Source: Verrucomicrobiota bacterium (GTDB lineage Bacteria > Verrucomicrobiota > Verrucomicrobiia > JADLBR01). Taken from it: DNA of 64,000 nucleotides. The stretch covers positions 32,233 to 96,232 of the forward strand of contig JAKQKQ010000092.1 of NCBI GenBank assembly GCA_029560585.1, read 5' to 3'. This document shows, one piece after another, positions 1 through 9,015 of this stretch (positions are counted from its first letter, which is position 1; every line of letters starts with the position of its first letter). Below the pieces are notes generated by a model. The model saw only the letters and a list, made by a program, of their open reading frames with translations. It was not told where the DNA came from and ran no database searches. The position numbers were made by a program, and so were the translations under genes.

Positions 1-1
1 C

Positions 2-427
2 GTGCGAGTCGCGTTTCTGCTGATCGCCCTCGCGGCCATGGGTTCGCCACCGTCCTGGGCAACGCCCCTCGCCGTGGGGGCGATCGCGGCACTCGTCTTG
101 CTGGGCTGGATGGTGGGCCTCCTGCTGGTCCCCGCGGGCATACTCTTCCGGGACGTGGAATTGGGGCTGCCGATCATCACCACCGTCTGGTTCTTCATCA
201 CGCCCGTGGCGTACAACCTGCCTTCGGAGGGCCTCCTTGCGATCGTCGGTCGCCTCAATCCGGTCACCCCATTGCTGGTCCTCGGGCGCGACCTGATTCT
301 GCGGGGAGAGACCGAGCACGTCATGGCGGCCGCGCCCGCGCTCGCCGCCACGCTCGGCCTGGCGTTTGCGGTGTCGGTTCTCTTCCGGATCACCATCCCG
401 CACGTCGTCAAGCGCCTACCCGGATGA
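2..427 (+). CDS. ABC-2 type polysaccharide export permease (C-terminal part, cut by window start)
   Basis: This is the C-terminal 141 residues of an inner-membrane permease of the Wzm/TagG kind, which forms the channel that carries undecaprenyl-linked or similar glycans out of the cytoplasm. Visible are hydrophobic segments near residues 25-50, 55-75 and 108-130, and a GILFRDVELGLP stretch followed by a WFFITPVAY segment, both characteristic of ABC-2 polysaccharide exporters. The family is about 260-280 residues long, so roughly half lies upstream of the window, and the GTG at base 2 should not be taken as the true start. Its stop overlaps the next gene's start as ATGA (424-427), so the ATPase downstream is its translationally coupled partner. 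The family call is firm; the glycan carried is unknown. Confidence 0.85.
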   Translation: MRVAFLLIALAAMGSPPSWATPLAVGAIAALVLLGWMVGLLLVPAGILFRDVELGLPIITTVWFFITPVAYNLPSEGLLAIVGRLNPVTPLLVLGRDLILRGETEHVMAAAPALAATLGLAFAVSVLFRITIPHVVKRLPG

Positions 428-1656
428 ACACTTCGGATGCCCCCCTGATTCGAGTCAAGGATCTTTCGGTCCGGTACTGCCGCGGCCTTTTTCGCTCACT
501 CCTATATGCGGCTGGCGACTGCGCGAGGGAGTTGGTCGCCCGAGGTGCACCGGGTCCCGACCTGCGAGCCGGCGAGTTCTGGGCCCTCCGCGATGTCACC
601 TTCGAACTGCGCCGTGGCGAATGCCTGGGCGTGATCGGCGCCAACGGTGCCGGCAAATCCACCCTTCTCAAGGTCCTGAACGGCCTCTTCAAGCCCGATG
701 CGGGCACCATCACAACTCGAGGGAGAGTCGGCGCACTCATCGAACTGGGCACCGGTTTCAGCCCGGTCCTCAGCGGCCGGGAAAACGTCTTCATCAATGG
801 AGCGGTGCTCGGAATCCCCCGATCCGAGATCGTGCGCAGGTTCGAGCGCATCGTTGACTTCTCTGAGATTGGCGACGCCATCGACGCCCCCGTGCGCACG
901 TACAGCACCGGGATGGCGCTCCGGCTCGCGTTTGCCATCGCGCTCGAGATGGACCTCGATGTCCTGCTGCTCGATGAAATCCTCGCCGTGGGCGACGTCG
1001 GATTCCGCGCAAAATGCCACCGCGCCATGGAGGAGCGCCTCGCCGACTCGGCTGTCATATTCGTCTCCCATTCCATGCCCCAGGTCGCCCGCCTCTGCAC
1101 GCGCCTGCTCGTGCTCGATAAGGGACGCATCGCTTACCATGGCCCGGACATTCCCGCCGGCATCGAGTGCTACTACAACCACTTCCCATTCGAGGGCGAT
1201 GATCGCGCCCGTGCCGCAGGATGGTCGCTGGAGTCCATCGCACTGGCACCGCACCCCCCCCAGGAGATCACCTGCCATGCCCCCAGACTTTCGCCCGGCG
1301 ATGGTTTGCGGATCGATGCCACCGTCCGGTTTGAGCGCGCCTTTCGTCGGTTGGCGCTCAGCGTCCTGTTCTCCGATCGCGAGACCCGCGGCGTCGCGCA
1401 ATGCAATCCGTCGGGCGCGCTCCGGGCCGAGGATCTGGTCGCCGACCGCGTGAGTTTCCAGATCGCGGTACCACGATTGCCCCTGAACCCCGGCAGCTAC
1501 GCCGTGTCTCTGGTCGCCATGGACGAAGAAACCGGCCGGTTCTTCGGCACCCTGCAGCATGCCGCACAGTTCCGCATCGACGGCGACAGATTCGGCTTCA
1601 CCCCCGTGCAGTTAGATGGCTCGTTGGCGCTGGATGGCCAAAACGCAACATGCTGA
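424..1656 (+). CDS. ABC transporter ATP-binding protein, Wzt-like, with C-terminal glycan-recognition domain
   Basis: ATPase subunit that powers export of a polysaccharide through the permease encoded just upstream. The 410-residue protein has a Walker A loop GANGAGKST at residues 72-80, a signature region YSTGMALRLAFA near 160-171 and a Walker B VLLLDE ending in the catalytic Glu about residue 185. Residues 1-240 are the nucleotide-binding domain. Residues about 250-410 form an extra beta-rich domain, as in Wzt proteins where it binds the capped end of an O-antigen chain; short TagH-like ATPases lack it. The start overlaps the permease stop (ATGA), and the stop overlaps the start of the radical SAM gene by 7 bases, so the three genes look like one transcript. 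Substrate is not determinable here. Confidence 0.92.
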   Translation: MNTSDAPLIRVKDLSVRYCRGLFRSLLYAAGDCARELVARGAPGPDLRAGEFWALRDVTFELRRGECLGVIGANGAGKSTLLKVLNGLFKPDAGTITTRGRVGALIELGTGFSPVLSGRENVFINGAVLGIPRSEIVRRFERIVDFSEIGDAIDAPVRTYSTGMALRLAFAIALEMDLDVLLLDEILAVGDVGFRAKCHRAMEERLADSAVIFVSHSMPQVARLCTRLLVLDKGRIAYHGPDIPAGIECYYNHFPFEGDDRARAAGWSLESIALAPHPPQEITCHAPRLSPGDGLRIDATVRFERAFRRLALSVLFSDRETRGVAQCNPSGALRAEDLVADRVSFQIAVPRLPLNPGSYAVSLVAMDEETGRFFGTLQHAAQFRIDGDRFGFTPVQLDGSLALDGQNATC

Positions 1657-3080
1657 TCCACAAATTCCAGACCGCATCGGGTCGACGCTACGTTTACGAC
1701 GCGTGGACGAACGAGATTTTGGAGGTCGATGCGGAGATCTACGACGCGCTGCCACCGCGCAGCGGGAATTCCGCGGAACTCTCGCCCCGCGTGGCCACGG
1801 AGATTGCCTCGGCACGCCAGGCCGGGCTGCTCCGGGAGGACCGACCTGATGTCCGCAGTTTCCCACCCGCGGAACGGGCACGGCTGCTTCGTCGCCTCAA
1901 GGAACGAGGGCCAGAACTCCTCATCCTCAACGTGACCGAACGATGCAATCTCCGGTGCCGCTATTGCCCGTGGTCGGGCGCCTACGAGGACAATCGGACG
2001 CACAGCGAGCGAGTCATGCCCGAAGAGACCCTGCGCAAGGCGATCGCATGGTATCTCTCCTTCCCCAGGGATGCCGACAGCATCTCCTTCTACGGCGGAG
2101 AACCCCTCTGCGATCTCGAACTCATCCGACGCGCCGTGGACTTTGCGCTGGATCTCGCCAAGCGACCGATCCAATTCCGCATCACCACCAACGCCACCCT
2201 GCTTCACCCACGCGCCTGCGATTTCCTCGCCAAACATGATTTCCGGCTATCCGTCAGCATCGATGGCCCCCAGGAGGTGCACGACCGCTATCGGCTCTTT
2301 GGGGACGGCAGGGGATCCTTCGCGGCCGTATGGAAGGGGCTGGAGACGCTCCGCAGCAGCCATCCTGATTACTTCCGAAAGCGCGTTGCCTACAACGTCG
2401 TCGCGGCATCACCCGCCCGGCTCATTGCCATCCGCGACTTTTTCGCCAGCCACCCGGAGTTCTTTGCTTCCCACCGTCTCTCAATTTCCAGGGTCAACCC
2501 CTACCCCTCTTGCCTGCCAGAGTTTCTGCTGGGGGGCTGGCGTGATCCGGAATTTCGCGCCCAGCGGGAAGAGGCCTTTGGCGAGTTTCGCGCCCGGCTC
2601 CTTCGGGGCGAAATCGACACCGACGATTTTCACTTCCAGCTCTTCGCCGACAATTTCATCGACATGCACCAGCGGGTGACAGTCCCCATGAAACCGGCGG
2701 TGCCCAGCCATGGGCAGTGCGTTCCGGGTGGCGCAAAATGCTTCGTCGATACCGATGGCTCCCTCCACATGTGCGAGCGCGTGGGTGACGGGAGACCGAT
2801 CGGGCACGTGTCGACCGGACTCGACCTCAGGGCCATCTCGCGCTTCCTCAGGGAATACGACGAGTTCTTCCGCGCGTGCTGCGCAGATTGCTGGGCGCTC
2901 CGGCTCTGCTCAAAATGCTTCGTGCACCTGCGGGTTGGGGGGGAGTTCTCGACATCGCGCCGCGCGGAAGTCTGCGCGACCGAGCAGCGCAAATGGTCGT
3001 GGATCATCCGGCAGTACTGCGAGATCCGGGAAGAAAAGGCCGACGCCTTTGCCTGGTGCAAGGGGATCCCGGCGGTCTGA
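1650..3080 (+). CDS. Radical SAM/SPASM domain protein, peptide-maturase-like
   Basis: Predicted radical SAM enzyme of 476 residues. Residues 1-40 (MLIHKFQTASGRR then YVYDAWTNEILEVD) resemble the N-terminal extension of RiPP maturases such as SCIFF/CcpM-type enzymes, which contacts the precursor peptide. The iron-sulfur motif CNLRCRYC has Cys99, Cys103 and Cys106, and FYGGEPLCD follows as the usual GGEP SAM-binding motif. The last third holds many cysteines (CVPGGAKC, MCER, CCADC, LCSKC), consistent with a SPASM domain carrying auxiliary clusters. I place the start at ATG 1650, which overlaps the ATPase stop; the open frame continues upstream but runs inside the ATPase gene. No short precursor-peptide gene is visible downstream; one could lie upstream of the window. 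Sulfatase-maturase-like activity (anSME family) is an alternative, since a Cys-type sulfatase lies at 25954-27561. Confidence 0.88.
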   Translation: MLIHKFQTASGRRYVYDAWTNEILEVDAEIYDALPPRSGNSAELSPRVATEIASARQAGLLREDRPDVRSFPPAERARLLRRLKERGPELLILNVTERCNLRCRYCPWSGAYEDNRTHSERVMPEETLRKAIAWYLSFPRDADSISFYGGEPLCDLELIRRAVDFALDLAKRPIQFRITTNATLLHPRACDFLAKHDFRLSVSIDGPQEVHDRYRLFGDGRGSFAAVWKGLETLRSSHPDYFRKRVAYNVVAASPARLIAIRDFFASHPEFFASHRLSISRVNPYPSCLPEFLLGGWRDPEFRAQREEAFGEFRARLLRGEIDTDDFHFQLFADNFIDMHQRVTVPMKPAVPSHGQCVPGGAKCFVDTDGSLHMCERVGDGRPIGHVSTGLDLRAISRFLREYDEFFRACCADCWALRLCSKCFVHLRVGGEFSTSRRAEVCATEQRKWSWIIRQYCEIREEKADAFAWCKGIPAV

Positions 3081-3217
3081 TCGGAGCGCGTACCCACCCC
3101 GTGAGTCGCAGGACGCACCCCGCGCGCCTGAAGGAATCTCCCCGCCATTGGACCCCGGGATCCCGGCCTCCGCGAAAACTGCCCCCCCCCGACGGTTCCC
3201 AGCATGCGTCGTCCTGC

Positions 3218-4426
3218 CTACCCCCGCCGGATTTCTGAGCCCTTGAACCGAACGTGGAAGCGGAAGAGCTTCTTCTGGCGGCAACGGATCTCTCCCGTCT
3301 TGAGATCGATTCGATCCGGGATCTCCAGGCGCTCGATGGTGACGCTCGCACGAAACCCCCGCTCGGAGAAGATATCGATGAGGATGGCCAGGGCCGCGGG
3401 ATCCTCAAACAGCGTGTCTTCCGAATGGATCGTGGCGTCTCCCGGAATCGCGTGCCGCACCACCACCGGCATCATCTTGCCCTCGATGAACTCTATCACG
3501 CCGCGAAGCAGGTCCGGATGTTCCACCTGATAGCTCTCCAGCCTCCGCACCAGATCCTGCCTCGCGTGGCGCACAATCTCGCTGGACAGCGGAAGCTTGC
3601 GCAATAGGTCGAAAGTGCGCGGGTCCAGCTCGAGGGAACTCTGGTACTCCAGCTCGTGCACGATGTTCTCGCGAACGATTTCCAGCGGCGCCTGTGCATT
3701 GATGAAATGGTAGTGGAAAATCTCTTTCAGCGACACGAGCGCGTCGTAGGTCTGCTCCTTGAATACCCGGTACCGATTGCGTGCCAGGGCCTCGCTGAAA
3801 TCCGTGGGCCTCTCCTCCAGCAGTTCGCCGATGCCCGACCGCTTCACCTCCTCGTTGTGCGCGATGACTTGGCGGCCGCGTTTCAACTGCCTCGCAACGC
3901 TCTCCGATTCGTCCACGAACAGGACCATGATGTGAAACATCGGCAGTTTGAAATGGAAGGCCTCCGGGGTCTCCGAAAACTCCCGCCGCAATGCTATCAT
4001 CTCATCGAAGAGAAGTTTCAGGCACCCGACCTGCACCTTGGTGCGAGGAAACCCGTCGAGCACCGCGCCGTTCTGTTGCTCGGGTTCCAGCAACTTCCGG
4101 AACAGGGTCCCCACAACCTCGCGGTCGCCCACCATCCCCCCCTGCGCCTTGACCTTCCGCGCCTCGGCGCTGTCGAGCAACTGGCTGACGACGATAGGAC
4201 GCGCAGTGATGTCGCGCAGTTTTCGGATGAAGTCGGTATTGGTCCCCTTACCGGCGCCGGGGGCGCCTCCAAGCAGGATCAGTTCCTTGGGGAACCGGAG
4301 GCTGGCCCTGCCGTATACCTCCTCTAGTTTTTTCCAAACACTATTGAAAATAAGCTGGGCGTCTTTGATCTCGAGATCGGCCGGCGCCGCGAGCTTCGCG
4401 GGAGCTGTCTGCAAGGGAGAGTTCAC
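3218..4426 (-). CDS. Adenylate-kinase-like nucleoside monophosphate kinase with long C-terminal extension
   Basis: P-loop kinase of about 402 residues. The N-terminal half has the P-loop LLGGAPGAGKGT, the NMP-binding region QGGMVGDREVVGTLFRKLL and the DGFPRTKVQ motif, all as in adenylate kinase. Ordinary adenylate kinase is about 180-220 residues; here roughly 190 extra residues follow, containing no motif I recognise. A lid-type insertion with zinc cysteines is absent. The start is uncertain: GTG 4426 is chosen because the frame further upstream (to 4690) reads as low-complexity non-protein sequence and would run into the divergent lyase gene starting at 4588. It converges with the radical SAM gene. 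With such an extension it may not be the housekeeping adenylate kinase, which normally sits beside secY; that is inference. Confidence 0.75.
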   Translation of the reverse strand: MNSPLQTAPAKLAAPADLEIKDAQLIFNSVWKKLEEVYGRASLRFPKELILLGGAPGAGKGTNTDFIRKLRDITARPIVVSQLLDSAEARKVKAQGGMVGDREVVGTLFRKLLEPEQQNGAVLDGFPRTKVQVGCLKLLFDEMIALRREFSETPEAFHFKLPMFHIMVLFVDESESVARQLKRGRQVIAHNEEVKRSGIGELLEERPTDFSEALARNRYRVFKEQTYDALVSLKEIFHYHFINAQAPLEIVRENIVHELEYQSSLELDPRTFDLLRKLPLSSEIVRHARQDLVRRLESYQVEHPDLLRGVIEFIEGKMMPVVVRHAIPGDATIHSEDTLFEDPAALAILIDIFSERGFRASVTIERLEIPDRIDLKTGEIRCRQKKLFRFHVRFKGSEIRRG

Positions 4427-4587
4427 AGTTGCACCAAGTTGGCGCAAGACCTGCCCCCCGTCGAGAGGCGGATCGCGGATCGCCCGACCGCAGGCTATCC
4501 CCCGCCCGACATGATCCACACTCTCGCGGGCGGCGAACCCGGACCCCCCAACTTGTGCATCAATCGCCGCGCAGCTACACTGCCTCG

Positions 4588-6636
4588 ATGTTTGGTGCAG
4601 CACGGGCGATGCGCGCAATCGCCAAAAAGCCCATTGGGCGGAGGGCAGTCGGCCGCGCCACAGGAACCCTTTGCCCATCGGGGGGCACAATCGTTCGATG
4701 GTCGATCATCATCGCCGGGATCATCGTCTCCCCGGCCGTATCGCCCTGCACGCGCGCTTTCGCCGCGGCGGCATCGTCCGATCTCGAACAATCTGTCAGT
4801 ACGCCGCCGAGGGAGTTGCTGGCACGAGTCGCTCGCGATCAAGGAGCCGCGAAGGCCCGCGACTCCCTCGTCGCCCAGGCCAGGATCGATGCCGCAAAGC
4901 CGATCCTGCGCCGACCGACCACCCTGAAGGGCCTCAGAGAATCGCGCGTGCCGCTCAAGTATGCTGTCCGCCCTCCCAGGTTTTCCGCACTGGGGGACAG
5001 AGAGTGGGAAGTCTTCTGCCTGTCACAGGGCGACAACGGCACCGGCAGCATCCTCAAGACCGAACTGCCCCGGATCGCCGCCGCCGCCACACTCACGGCA
5101 GAGGCCCCCCTGCTGGAACGCGCCCTGGCCCAGCTCGCCGAGTTGGCGACCTGGGAACCCCTTGAACGGCGGGGCTGGTCTTTGAGCAACGCCAAGCCCA
5201 GCCTCCAGGGCGACGACGGGGCCTGGCTTGGAACGGGATGGCTCGTGCGAGCCATCGCGGATACCATTGATCTTTTGCCACCAGAAAAGGTGCCGCAGGC
5301 ACTGGCCGCGGCCCTGCGATCACGCCTCGCGGCGGAGCTCGCCCTCATGGAAGGCGACTGGCAATCGGGGCGACCGTGGTATGTCCGGGCGCAGGCCGCC
5401 CATAGCAACCAATGGATTCTCCCCAATGAGGCATTGGTCCGCGCGTGCCTCTATCTTGGCCCAGATGCGCACCGCGAGGCCTACGAGCGCGGGATCGCTA
5501 ATCTTCTTCGCTCCATGGACTCGCAGGGTCCCGATGGCGAGTTTGTCGAGGGACTCCGCTACTCCGGCCTGTCGCTGGAGAGCCTCTATTCCATCGCGCG
5601 GGCCACGGCCCGGGCCGGCGATGATCGACTGCGCAAACACCCGTTCCTAAGGAAGTTCCCCACATGGCTGGCCCACCACTTTCAACCCGGCGGATTCCTG
5701 ATCAATGCCTTCGATTCGCCCGGCAGCTCGCGCGGAAACCTGTCGCGCGACCAGGGCCTGTTGGCGACGGCCACGGCCGTGAGCGGGAACCCCCACGCGA
5801 TCTGGGCCCTCCGCACCCGCGCGGGATTCGGCGACACCCTCGACACGATCATCGTGGCAAATGTTGCGGCACAATCGGGCGCCGCGCCGCCCCTGCACGC
5901 CCATTACACCTTCGCCACGCGCCTCAACTGGCGCAGCAGCTGGGACGACGACACCGCGACCGGCCTCTGGATCAGGGGCGGACACCCCACCGATTTCCAT
6001 GACCACATGGACCGTGGCCACGTGAACTTCATCATCGGCAAACGCCCGATATTGATCGAGGCCGGAACCCTGACTTATGCCGTCCCCAATAATGCGACGC
6101 ACCTCCGAAGCGTCGCCGGCCACAACGTACTGCAGATTGGCGATGCGGCGCCCGATCGCCTCGACCCATCCGCCCTGAAACACGCGGGCCAGATTCTCAC
6201 CCGAGAGCACCGCGCGGCGCCCATCACCGTCGCCAGCATGGATGGCGCGGGCGGCATCGCCACCGTGGATGTCTCAAAATGCTACGCTTCCGTCGCAAGA
6301 TGGCTGAGACGCGTGGAATGGGACTCTGTCGCCGTCACCGTTGAAGATGATCTCGAGTTGAAGGAGGACGACATTGCGCAGTTTCGCTGGCATCTCGGCG
6401 TCCTCGCGAATGCACCCCAGTCAACCGCCCCTGGCCGAATCCATGTCGTCGACATTGTCCTGACCTACGAGGCGGATCAGCCGCTCGTCGCCCGCATTGA
6501 GGCCATGCCAGACGCAACCCTCGAATCCGGCAAGATCACCGAACACGCCTGCGTCGTCCTGCGCACGGCCTCCCCCGTCAAACGGCTGAAGATCAAAACC
6601 AACGTCGGGCTCACCGCGGCGCCGGCACGCCGCTAA
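4588..6636 (+). CDS. Exported heparinase II/III-like polysaccharide lyase
   Basis: Predicted periplasmic or secreted lyase (682 residues) that cleaves uronic-acid-containing polysaccharide by beta-elimination. After a basic N-terminus there is a hydrophobic stretch VRWSIIIAGIIVSPAVS ending near AFAAAAS, a plausible signal peptide. The middle is an alpha/alpha-toroid-type region (GWLVRAIADTIDLLP, RPWYVRAQAAHSNQW, GEFVEGLRYSGLSLESLY). The beta-sandwich half contains RGGHPTDFHDHMDRGHVNF followed by GKRPILIEAGTLTY, the conserved His/Asp/Tyr block of heparinase II/III. PL8 or PL21-type lyases share this architecture, so the substrate (heparan, hyaluronate, alginate) cannot be set. ATG 4588 was taken as start, with ATG 4609 as an alternative. 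Its 3' end overlaps the convergent arabinofuranosidase gene by 26 bases. Confidence 0.8.
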   Translation: MFGAARAMRAIAKKPIGRRAVGRATGTLCPSGGTIVRWSIIIAGIIVSPAVSPCTRAFAAAASSDLEQSVSTPPRELLARVARDQGAAKARDSLVAQARIDAAKPILRRPTTLKGLRESRVPLKYAVRPPRFSALGDREWEVFCLSQGDNGTGSILKTELPRIAAAATLTAEAPLLERALAQLAELATWEPLERRGWSLSNAKPSLQGDDGAWLGTGWLVRAIADTIDLLPPEKVPQALAAALRSRLAAELALMEGDWQSGRPWYVRAQAAHSNQWILPNEALVRACLYLGPDAHREAYERGIANLLRSMDSQGPDGEFVEGLRYSGLSLESLYSIARATARAGDDRLRKHPFLRKFPTWLAHHFQPGGFLINAFDSPGSSRGNLSRDQGLLATATAVSGNPHAIWALRTRAGFGDTLDTIIVANVAAQSGAAPPLHAHYTFATRLNWRSSWDDDTATGLWIRGGHPTDFHDHMDRGHVNFIIGKRPILIEAGTLTYAVPNNATHLRSVAGHNVLQIGDAAPDRLDPSALKHAGQILTREHRAAPITVASMDGAGGIATVDVSKCYASVARWLRRVEWDSVAVTVEDDLELKEDDIAQFRWHLGVLANAPQSTAPGRIHVVDIVLTYEADQPLVARIEAMPDATLESGKITEHACVVLRTASPVKRLKIKTNVGLTAAPARR

Positions 6637-8812
6637 AGCTCCGGCCTTCGACCTCCAATGCCGTCAGCGAATGCGGCGGCAGCGAAACGGTAAACCCATT
6701 TGTCACACTGCCAAGATCGCGCACATCCACGGCCACGTTGTCAGGCGCTTTCTCGTTGGTCGCATCCACCGATGGGCCACCCAACGTCCAGGCCTGGGCG
6801 CGACGTGGCTCGAGCCCCTCGAGCCGAACGGTGGTCGTGACCGCCCCATCCAGTCTCTTGTTCACGATCATGAGATACGCTTTTCCACCATCCGGGTCGC
6901 GACTCGCGTTGACGTCCAGATAAGGCACAGCCGCAAATCGTTTTGGGACGAACCTTCGAATGCGCACATCGCGATAGAATGCGCGGCCGCTCACGGGGCC
7001 CCCGCCACTGATGCGGCGGGCAACGACCTCGATCTGCCTCGTGTCCGGCAGCGTCACATAATCCACTTCGACCTGCGTCCACTCCTTGGTGCCAACGACG
7101 TCGGGCGTATTCGCCGCCGACTTGGTCGTCGGATAGCCGCGCGCATCGCCAATCTGAAAACAGGCACCGTGAGACGAGGTCAATGCCTCCGTCTTCACCC
7201 AACCCGTCAACCGATAGCCTGAGTTCGGTTCGGCCGACAAAAACTTGCGCGCGTGGAAATAGTTAACATCGTCACCTGTGTTGAAGTCCACAACGAGCGC
7301 ATCCCCGTCCATTCGCTGGTCGATGCCCCGCTGTTGGCCGAGTTTCCAGGTGCCCAGAAGTGGCACCGCTGGCTCGAGCCACCTGAATTCGCTGGCTTGC
7401 CCGCGGGCCATCGCCACGCCATAGCCGCCATCGGTCTCATAAGTCCCGCATTGGACACTCGCGGCGACCAACTCGGGCCCAAAGTGGTTGTGGTAAAGCG
7501 CGAACGGGAAATACTGAGGCCGTTTGATGATCGGCTCGCCCTTGTGTGGATATCCTTTGACCTGGCCCCAATACTCGTTGGCGAATTGCCAGAAGTTGGC
7601 CATGACGATGTTATTCCGCGGGCGCAGGAAGACGTGGAGCATCTCGGCGTTGACGAGGGCGTTGCCCAGACAATGGCGATAGGGCGTGGGTCGCTCCTGC
7701 ACAAAGTGGCCATTGAACTCGGTCACCGCGATTGGCAGATTCCGGCGGCCCGTGATCTCGGAGATGAGCGCGTTCATCTCGTCGTAGTAGTCCTGGATCT
7801 GCTCCGCTACCGCGAGGCCTGCGGCGAACAGGGTGTTGGCGTCTGGTTTGCCCTCGTTAGAGGCGTAGGCGGGCTTGTAGGAGTGGTGGATGACAAAATC
7901 GGCGTCCCTGCCGACGGCTTCGAGAACGGGTCGCGCCCAATCCTTGAGCGCAGGAAAACCCGTTGCGATAACGGCGCCCAGTTTGATGCGCGGATCCACG
8001 GCTTTCATCGCGCGCTGATACCCCAAAAAGCTTCGCGCGTATTCCTGGGCGGTCATCTTGTGCCCTTTGTGGTCGCCGTGCTCGCTCTCGTTACCGTACT
8101 CGAACCACACGACATTCCACGGCGCGGGATGCCCATCGGCCGCGCGCATGGCTGCCCACGGGCGTTTGCCATCGGCGGCCGCGTTGAGATACTCAATCAG
8201 ATCGGCGGCGTCCTGCGCCGTGCCAAAATACTCTGCCAGCGTAATGAGTGGCACGGCCCCGATGTCGCCGCAGTTCTGTAAGAATTCCGGCAGGCCGAAG
8301 ATCTGGCCATTGCGTGCGGCGAGCGAGCCGACAGTCTTCTTCCAGTCAAACCGGTGCGCGGCGCAACCGCCCGGCCAGCGCGAGACGCTCAAACCAATGT
8401 CCCTTGCCAACGCGACGAATTCCGGGGTCGAACGGCGGTGGTCTGGATCCCAAATGCCCGAACCCCGCTCATAAAACTCGGCCCGCACGTAGTCCCAGGC
8501 ACCGCGCTGATAGCCGAGCATGTTGTTGCCAAAAACCCATGGGTTCACTTTGCCAATGACCTCGCGCGTGACGACAGTGATGCTGGCGTTTGGGTCCGGC
8601 GCCGATATGCCACGCGGCAGGAGGACGTACACCGACAGGGCTGCGAATACCTTCAACGCATCCGCGGCCCCCCCGAGAAACTGGCCGATGGTCTCTCTCC
8701 TCCGCACGGCCACATGAGACGCACACGAGTCATTTCTCGCCACGCCGGCCGACGGACCTCCCCGCGGGGATAGGCCAGGCAGTCGCTGCCGTCGCCAATG
8801 CTGCTCTAACAT
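6611..8812 (-). CDS. Alpha-L-arabinofuranosidase-like glycoside hydrolase (GH51-like), exported
   Basis: A 733-residue glycosidase probably acting on arabinose-containing side chains or a related exo-substrate outside the cytoplasm. Its clan-A TIM barrel shows NPWVFGNNMLGY, RWPGGCAAHRF, WFEYGNESEHGD (acid/base Glu in the NE pair) and LPIAVTEFNGHF (nucleophile Glu in TEF), in the order seen in GH51 enzymes. Residues about 470-600 insert a carbohydrate-binding-like beta domain (YRLTGWVKTEAL, FYRDVRIRRF), and the C-terminus is the usual beta-sandwich ending PPHSLTALEVEG. The N-terminus is unsettled: ATG 8812 is the longest form, but GTG codons near residues 34-36 would give a shorter, more signal-like leader followed by FAALSVYVLLPRGISA. 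It faces the heparinase-like gene tail to tail with a 26-base overlap, and both suggest glycosaminoglycan or hemicellulose use. Confidence 0.82.
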   Translation of the reverse strand: MLEQHWRRQRLPGLSPRGGPSAGVARNDSCASHVAVRRRETIGQFLGGAADALKVFAALSVYVLLPRGISAPDPNASITVVTREVIGKVNPWVFGNNMLGYQRGAWDYVRAEFYERGSGIWDPDHRRSTPEFVALARDIGLSVSRWPGGCAAHRFDWKKTVGSLAARNGQIFGLPEFLQNCGDIGAVPLITLAEYFGTAQDAADLIEYLNAAADGKRPWAAMRAADGHPAPWNVVWFEYGNESEHGDHKGHKMTAQEYARSFLGYQRAMKAVDPRIKLGAVIATGFPALKDWARPVLEAVGRDADFVIHHSYKPAYASNEGKPDANTLFAAGLAVAEQIQDYYDEMNALISEITGRRNLPIAVTEFNGHFVQERPTPYRHCLGNALVNAEMLHVFLRPRNNIVMANFWQFANEYWGQVKGYPHKGEPIIKRPQYFPFALYHNHFGPELVAASVQCGTYETDGGYGVAMARGQASEFRWLEPAVPLLGTWKLGQQRGIDQRMDGDALVVDFNTGDDVNYFHARKFLSAEPNSGYRLTGWVKTEALTSSHGACFQIGDARGYPTTKSAANTPDVVGTKEWTQVEVDYVTLPDTRQIEVVARRISGGGPVSGRAFYRDVRIRRFVPKRFAAVPYLDVNASRDPDGGKAYLMIVNKRLDGAVTTTVRLEGLEPRRAQAWTLGGPSVDATNEKAPDNVAVDVRDLGSVTNGFTVSLPPHSLTALEVEGRSFSGVPAPR

Positions 8813-9015
8813 GCCGCCAGCGTGACCGGCAGGGGTCCGCCAGTCCAGTTCTGATCCCCATCTTCACTTGATGCCCTCACAAGAGAGGCAAAGAACGGGT
8901 TACCTGCAGACTGCTCTGCACGGTACCGGAGAGAGGGCCTCTGATGGAGACTTGAGGCCAAATTCCGAGCCACGAAGGTTGACGACCCCGGCCACGGCCT
9001 GCCACGCTCAGTGCC

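Noticed and set aside
4429..4587. Longer N-terminus for the heparinase-like lyase
   Set aside because: The upstream part of the frame is Arg/Pro-rich without leader character; the signal peptide is correctly placed only with starts at 4588 or 4609.
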